Positions 59,117 to 64,000 of a stretch of DNA of 64,000 nt are shown in pieces. The notes under the pieces were generated by a model. The model saw nothing but the letters and a program-made list of their open reading frames with translations, was not told where the DNA came from and searched no databases. The stretch lies in NCBI GenBank assembly GCA_030411725.1, contig MU839832.1, forward strand, positions 496,001 to 560,000. The letters run 5' to 3'. Within the stretch, counting starts at the first letter, position 1. Each line of letters opens with the position of its first letter. The translations under genes were made by a program, and so were the position numbers. This DNA is from Echria macrotheca (Eukaryota; Ascomycota; Sordariomycetes; Sordariales; Schizotheciaceae).

Positions 59117-59256
59117 CCCCCCCCCCCGCGGTTAGCAAGGGCGGAGGACGAAACAAAGGAGAAAGGATTTGGTTTCTCTTCTAGCTCTTTCCTCTCGCCC
59201 TGCAAAGCTACTCTTTGGTTCCCCCCTCGAGGAATGGATGGACGGATGGATGGATA
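58931..59256 (+). repeat. Imperfect direct repeat flanking the N gap (probable false duplication)
   Basis: The segment starting TTAGCAAGGGCGGAGGACGA at 58931 recurs at 59132. The copies stay alignable for ~115 bp, with substitutions in the left copy mostly toward A or T. They flank ten N and a ~68-nt poly-C tract, which suggests two overlapping contig ends rather than a biological repeat. Confidence 0.75.
59048..59057. other. Assembly gap (10 N)
   Basis: Ten N bases, followed by ACA and a poly-C tract (59061-59127, interrupted once by G). Confidence 0.98.
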
Positions 59257-61215
59257 CCGATTGGTGTCTCTTTCGATGCCTTGTTTTTTCTTCTTTCTCG
59301 GTTCTAATTTTTGGCTTTTCATACGCTAGAAAGTACCCGGTCCCCGTACGCCGTACCCTTTGCGAGACAAGGATGAAGAAGAAGGAGTTTCAATTGTTCG
59401 AGTGGTTTTTTCCCCCTCCCCCTTTTTTGCTGGAACAGGGTAATTTTCTTGTCTCAAGTGTTTTTGTTTCCTCACCTTTTCTACTACTGCTGCTCGGGAT
59501 TGGAGTCCAGATTTTTCGTGTGTGTTTTCCGTTGGGGGATTAAACATATCATGGCGTGGTTTTTCGTTGTTTTTCTACATTAGGTTCGAGTTTCTCTTGC
59601 TTGTTGGAATGGAATGGGAAGAAGGTTACGTGAGAAGAAGGGAGGAGGGAGAAAGGAAGGAAGGAGGGAGGGAAAATGTGTTCTAGTGGATGGATTGGTT
59701 TTTTGGGGTGTTGTATGTGTATGTACGGTTATAAACAGACAGCGAGCGAGCGAGTGTGTGAGTGAGAGCGGGAATACCCACCACCTCTCGGGGTTCGAAT
59801 ATCGATGAGTTTTTATTCTCTTGATGTTTTGTGTCTCGGTGTCTTGTCTGAGGATCTTTGTTCTTTGTGGGTACCGTTGTGATGATGGTATAGTGATGGA
59901 CTGGTGAGTATATATTTGATCCTTCGCGGTTTCCGGGTATGTACTATTTGAAAGGATTCAGACACCCTGATGGGCAATGAGGGTCACCAGTTGCTGCTGA
60001 TGGACGCCAGATGGATGTGACATACTGTTTTATATATTCTTTGTTGTTTTGCGGGTATGCGGATGAGGCTATTCAGAGCCAACCGAATCGGGATAGTAGA
60101 AGGAGAGATGATCTGGCCTAGCTAAGCTGACCAGATCTTACCCTGATAAACATACACACGGTTCCCGTTTGTGAGCCCAGTTTCCCGCACTATGGACTGG
60201 TGGGTATCACGGCACTATGTCTATAACTAGATGTTCCGGAGGCTCACCGACTACCGACCGACTCACCATAGCCGAGACATTAGAATACGCCACCGTCGTC
60301 ACAGGGGATGCACCGCAAGGCACTGACAGACTGCTATTTGACCTGGTTGGGCTACTTGCAAGGAGCGGCGCGAGACGGACGACTTGCCTGCCCCAGAAAT
60401 CTAGGTCCAGTGGATAGCTTGGATGGGTACGTAGATATGTATCATGTGGGCGGCCGGCAACGCACGCGGATATACCTATCAGAGGAGGATGTGATTGCGC
60501 ACAATGACAGCATTGATGTTCTTTCTAGCTTTGGTTGGAAAGCAGCAACTGTGACACACGGTGACACCGGGGGGAGAAAAAGGTAGACAGGTAATGCGCA
60601 TGCCCCGCAGATATTTTTTTCTGCCTGGTTAACTGTCTGCTGTCTGCCTACCGGCTGGACTTGGCAATGATGGATTATTGTACCAAGAGATACAGATAGA
60701 GAGGTGACGATGATGGGTGGGGAAGATAAACTGCAGATCTAGAAGCTAACCTGGTTATCAGGCTTGGATGGGAGGATAGACGTCAATCTTCTCATCACCC
60801 CTCAAAATATTATGGAGATATCTGTCCCCATTTAAACCTTGACGCAGCTTAAAATATTTTGACATGGAGCGCGCGGCCCTCATCCGAGCCGCAAACGGGT
60901 GCGGGATGCGGTAGGCAGGCAGGAAGCAAGGAGGGTGGGCGAGAGACGCGCGCTGATTCGCCGGGATTAACGACACCACCTCAACCACCCGACTGCGGAA
61001 ATCGTGATGGTTTGGTACGCCGTACATCTTTCGCGGGGCAGGTTGTCAGGTCGTGCTCTCTACGTAAGCCCGTATGGTATGAGATACAAGGTTGGTCGCC
61101 ACCTTTCTCTGGGAGTACCGCTGTCTGATGGTCGAATCGCCGTCTCCGAATCCCGGCTGACGAGAAAAAACCTAGAAATAGTTGAAACATCGGCGTGGTG
61201 ACAGGTAGATTGCCA

Positions 61216-61683
61216 TCACCAAACACAAACCTCTACACCGCTTACAAAATAAGTACTGGCCAGCCAAAGGAAAAGGCTCCCGAGTTTGAACCTCACCTGT
61301 GAGATCCCAAATAGAAATCCGCGGGTGGGGGAGGGGCAGGATGATGAAGTAGGTAGGGCACCAGACGTCTGGGATGCCGACGACGCGCCCTGATTCGCCT
61401 GCGGCCTGCCTACAGAGGAACCGCCCGACAAATCAGAGGCCATCCCACCCACCAACACGACTAACCGCGGCCTTGACCTGGACCAAGCGGCAAGCCAGCC
61501 CGAGGCCACATCCACCCCATCCCTGGCTGGCCCGGCCGCCGCCGTGGCCGAGTCCAACCCTTTTTCTTTGCTCCCGGTTGTGTTGCCCCTCGTCGTGACT
61601 TCCTCTGCCTTCCCCTGAGCCACCAAGAGGAGGGGGACGCAAGCAAGCGACTGCAAGCCCAGGCGCCAAGCAAAAGTTTGCAT
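61216..61683 (-). CDS. Weak candidate: small putative secreted protein
   Basis: A 155-codon frame starting at the ATG at 61683. Residues 1-24 resemble a signal peptide (MQTFAWRLGLQSLACVPLLL then VAQGKAEE). The rest is Ser/Gly/Thr/Ala-rich with one N-glycosylation sequon (GNTTG) and a hydrophobic patch (RLVVLVGGMASDL). A GTGAGG donor after FGISQ (about 61299) may end the coding exon early, so the 3' end is uncertain. No family is recognised and no homology can be claimed. It could be a chance frame. Confidence 0.22.
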   Translation of the reverse strand: MQTFAWRLGLQSLACVPLLLVAQGKAEEVTTRGNTTGSKEKGLDSATAAAGPARDGVDVASGWLAAWSRSRPRLVVLVGGMASDLSGGSSVGRPQANQGASSASQTSGALPTSSSCPSPTRGFLFGISQVRFKLGSLFLWLASTYFVSGVEVCVW

Positions 61684-63611
61684 TACTGTACCTAGCAACT
61701 TTTACACTAGTCGCTGCTCTATTTGCCCCCGGTACCGCATCTTTTTTGGTATTCTCTTGCGCGATAGTTCCCGCAAGGTAAGCTTGGTGCGTCTCCGACC
61801 GGGAATCCCAGGGGTAGAGGAGAAAAACCCCCTGCCTCAGGGGCGGAGCACAAATGCGCGAATTCAAGACCATGTTGGGTGACCGGCTCCTCACTTTGAC
61901 CAGAGGAGCAGCAGAGGAAGCAAAAGAAAGACGCATCGAGCTTGGTGAGGGGCGCGTCGGGTTGGGTTGGGATGCGATGTCTTGGTTGACACATCCAGAA
62001 CATCAGGGCAGAGCTCCCAATGCTCGTCACCCCGCACTCCATCTTGATGTGCCATTGGTAACACACCTACCGTGCAAAACCGTGTCTTTGGACGGTCTCG
62101 GCGGCAGAGCATTCCAAAAAACACAGTAATCAGATCGAGCTGAGCTGGAACTGGCGGTCCTTTGACATAGCGCCCGGCTGGGAATGCGACTGCCGCAGGT
62201 AACACGGACCGCGCAGTGCGGAAAGCTGTCACGAGAGCAGAGAGGCTGCCCGGGCAATATAACACCCATACAACCGTATAGCAAAAAGATAATAACACAG
62301 ACACTCGGTGCATTCTGCGAGACGCGTTAGCACACGCAGAACTATGATGCGCTCCGACGGCTGCGACCGGACGAGATCGAGAAGAGTCCAAGGAATCCAC
62401 CTCCAAAACTTGGGTTCAGCCAATCCCGCCCAGGGCCAAGTCCAGCCGGACGGTGCTGTCGTCGGGGGTGGTTGCCTAACAGTTGACAGCCAGAGCGCTG
62501 ACAGGCCGTGTTAGTGAGATGCATCACAGACGGCAGGGGTGCTGTGTAGGTGGTGCTCAATTTCTGCGGGCGCGGCGTGCCAACGCCTTGCTCCTGGTCG
62601 CGGTGTGTGGGAGAGGCCCCATGCTCAGACCCGCCCGCCGTGTGCTCCTCCTCCAGAGTCTCAAACACTTACCACCAACTCTGATTTTTTCCGACTCTCT
62701 GTCCTAAAAACCCCCCTCAAGGCGATTTCTTCTGTCGACCAAGACACAGAACATCCCACCATTTAAGGCGATCAAGTCCTGTCATAGGCACCCACGCGGC
62801 ATACCGTCCCTGTCTCGACGAAATTGAGACAAAGCCTGCGAATTCCTGCCGACGAAGCCGCCCTTTCGCGAGTTGCCCTCTGCGACTTGTTTTTCCCGAC
62901 CGTGACAGCCTTCCCCCCCGAGAACACGCACCACGAACATCGCTGCGCCCGCCCCCGACGGTGACTGGCTCTTGCCTCGCTCATCAGCGATCTAGTCTTC
63001 GCGACGCTTCTTTTTGTGGGCGGCATCTGCTTACCGACCGGCGCCACGCAGAATAAAACAACACGACAGCACCGCAAAAGCTTTTTCTGGCGACTTTAGC
63101 ACCCGGACTGCTTGCGCTCCCTGTGACGGTCAAGCAACTCCACCAAACCCCGGCGACGATAACCACCCTCCCCATCCGCCGTCTTCCGACAAGGTTTTTT
63201 TTTGCTCTTGAATCATCCCAACTTCCACCGAAGCCCGGGCATCCCGACATTCCTTTGAAGCAGACGGGGCTCCTCTTCCCCACCCCCCTCCCCCTCGCAC
63301 AAGTTGAGATCGCTTCTGAGAAAGTAAGTCACGGTCGCTCATTCCCCGTTCCCGCCGCCGCGCACCTCCCCCAATCGCTGGCTACGTGGTGCATTTATTT
63401 CTAGTATCTGGTTTGCCGTCGGACAACGTCTACGCACCTTTGCTGACATTTGATTCTTTGACATCAGCTGCCCAGAAGTGTATCGCACCCCCGCTCCCCA
63501 CGCGTCCCTCCCCCCTCTTAGACTGCCCTCCGATCGGTTGGGAACTGTCGGTCATTACCAAGACTCCGTAACCAGTGTGCGCCATCTCTTTGGCTGGCGA
63601 GGATTTTCACA

Positions 63612-64000
63612 ATGTCGGACCAGCACGAGGTCGACCTCGACTCGATAATTGACCGCCTTCTGGAAGTGAGAGGCAGCCGCCCGGGCAAGCAGGTCCAGCT
63701 GCTCGAGGCCGAGATCCGCTACCTCTGCACCAAGGCTCGTGAGATATTCATTTCGCAGCCCATTCTGCTCGAGCTCGAAGCCCCCATCAAGGTATGTCTC
63801 TCTCCTCTTTTAAACCCTCTGGCTAACAATTCAAGATCTGTGGTGACATCCACGGCCAATACTATGACCTCCTTCGACTTTTCGAATACGGCGGGTTCCC
63901 GCCCGAGGCGAACTACCTCTTCTTGGGCGATTACGTCGATCGTGGCAAGCAGTCCCTCGAGACCATCTGCCTCCTCCTCGCGTACAAGATCAAGTACCCG
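63612..64000 (+). CDS. Serine/threonine protein phosphatase PP1 catalytic subunit (partial, cut by window end)
   Basis: Exons are 63612-63791 and 63836 onward; the 44-nt intron has a CTAAC branch site. 115 residues are visible of a usual ~325. The sequence MSDQHEVDLDSIIDRLLEVRGSRPGKQVQL and the metallophosphatase motifs GDIHGQ (about 62-67) and GDYVDRG, followed by KQSLETICLLLAYKIKYP, are those of the PP1 (Glc7/BimG) subfamily rather than PP2A or PP2B. PP1 dephosphorylates many substrates in mitosis, glycogen metabolism and polarity, directed by regulatory subunits. The leader is long, C/T-rich and probably carries a 144-nt intron at 63324-63467. Confidence 0.95.
   Translation, partial: MSDQHEVDLDSIIDRLLEVRGSRPGKQVQLLEAEIRYLCTKAREIFISQPILLELEAPIKVCLSPLLNPLANNSRSVVTSTANTMTSFDFSNTAGSRPRRTTSSWAITSIVASSPSRPSASSSRTRSST

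Larger units (their letters stand above)
58673..63611. other. 4.9-kb gene-poor region between nto1 and PP1, including an assembly gap
   Basis: It holds the nto1 trailer, homopolymers and the N gap (58908-59130), T/G-rich trailer-like DNA to about 60000, and a short inverted repeat (GATCTGG..CCAGATC, 60110-60137). A weak secreted-protein candidate lies at 61216-61683 on the minus strand. The last ~900 bp are C/T-rich and probably the PP1 leader. Within it a likely 5'-UTR intron (GTAAGT at 63324, CTGAC branch at 63443, AG at 63467) is visible. Confidence 0.45.

Noticed and set aside
59788..59806. GGGGTTCGAATATC, resembling a tRNA T-loop
   Set aside because: The flanks do not pair as a T-stem and no A box or acceptor stem is found upstream.
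60110..60137. 7-bp inverted repeat with a 14-nt spacer (GATCTGG..CCAGATC)
   Set aside because: Too short and isolated to call a terminator, attachment site or mobile-element end.

Overview
The window comes from a filamentous ascomycete, most likely a Sordariomycete (Sordariales/Chaetomiaceae-like; genus not determined). The evidence is short (42-80 nt) GT..AG introns with CTRAY branch sites, GC-rich coding sequence, and fungus-specific families: a Zn2Cys6 regulator, Swc5, Cbp3, Nto1, a Pdx1-type E3-binding protein and a large OPT transporter. I support sixteen protein-coding genes. Most exon/intron structures were reconstructed by hand from splice signals and frame continuity, and their coding lengths sum to whole codons.

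Layout. 0.8-1.7 kb (+): kappa-class GST/DsbA-like enzyme with an in-frame TAG and a C-terminal SKL. 1.8-2.9 kb (-): Swc5. 3.5-4.5 kb (+): phytanoyl-CoA-dioxygenase-like enzyme. 5.0-6.8 kb (+): WDR70-like WD40 protein. 8.0-12.4 kb (+): Sth1/Snf21-type remodeller. 13.0-14.2 kb (+): dihydrofolate reductase. 14.8-15.8 kb (-): Cbp3 bc1 assembly chaperone. 16.1-17.5 kb (-): ketoacyl-ACP synthase. 17.8-20.5 kb (+): oligopeptide transporter. 24.7-25.8 kb (+): intradiol dioxygenase. 26.5-29.9 kb (-): Zn2Cys6 regulator. 33.5-35.3 kb (+): CaiB/BaiF CoA-transferase. 35.9-36.9 kb (-): two-TM probable mitochondrial protein. 37.4-38.7 kb (+): Pdx1. 48.3-50.9 kb (+): LRR protein. 54.9-58.7 kb (+): Nto1-type PHD protein. 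63.6 kb to the end (+): PP1 catalytic subunit, cut by the window edge. Gene-poor stretches lie between (notably 38.7-48.3 kb), and a 10-N assembly gap at 59.05 kb is flanked by homopolymers and an apparent false duplication.

Themes. Several genes act in chromatin (Swc5 for H2A.Z exchange, Sth1/Snf21 for RSC, Nto1 for NuA3). Several act in mitochondria: Cbp3, the Cem1-type synthase, Pdx1 and the two-TM protein. Mitochondrial fatty acid synthesis supplies the lipoate that Pdx1 carries, so two of these are linked biochemically. The ring-cleaving dioxygenase and the Zn2Cys6 regulator are convergent neighbours and could form a small aromatic-catabolism unit; this is inference.

The most unusual signal is the GST-kappa gene. 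A single TAG interrupts an otherwise intact frame in a context matching the known leaky UAG-CAR-YYA signal, and the gene ends in a peroxisomal targeting tripeptide that is lost if the last intron is retained. A simple nonsense mutation (CAG to TAG) is the main competing explanation. I found no CRISPR, insertion sequence, rRNA or convincing tRNA.
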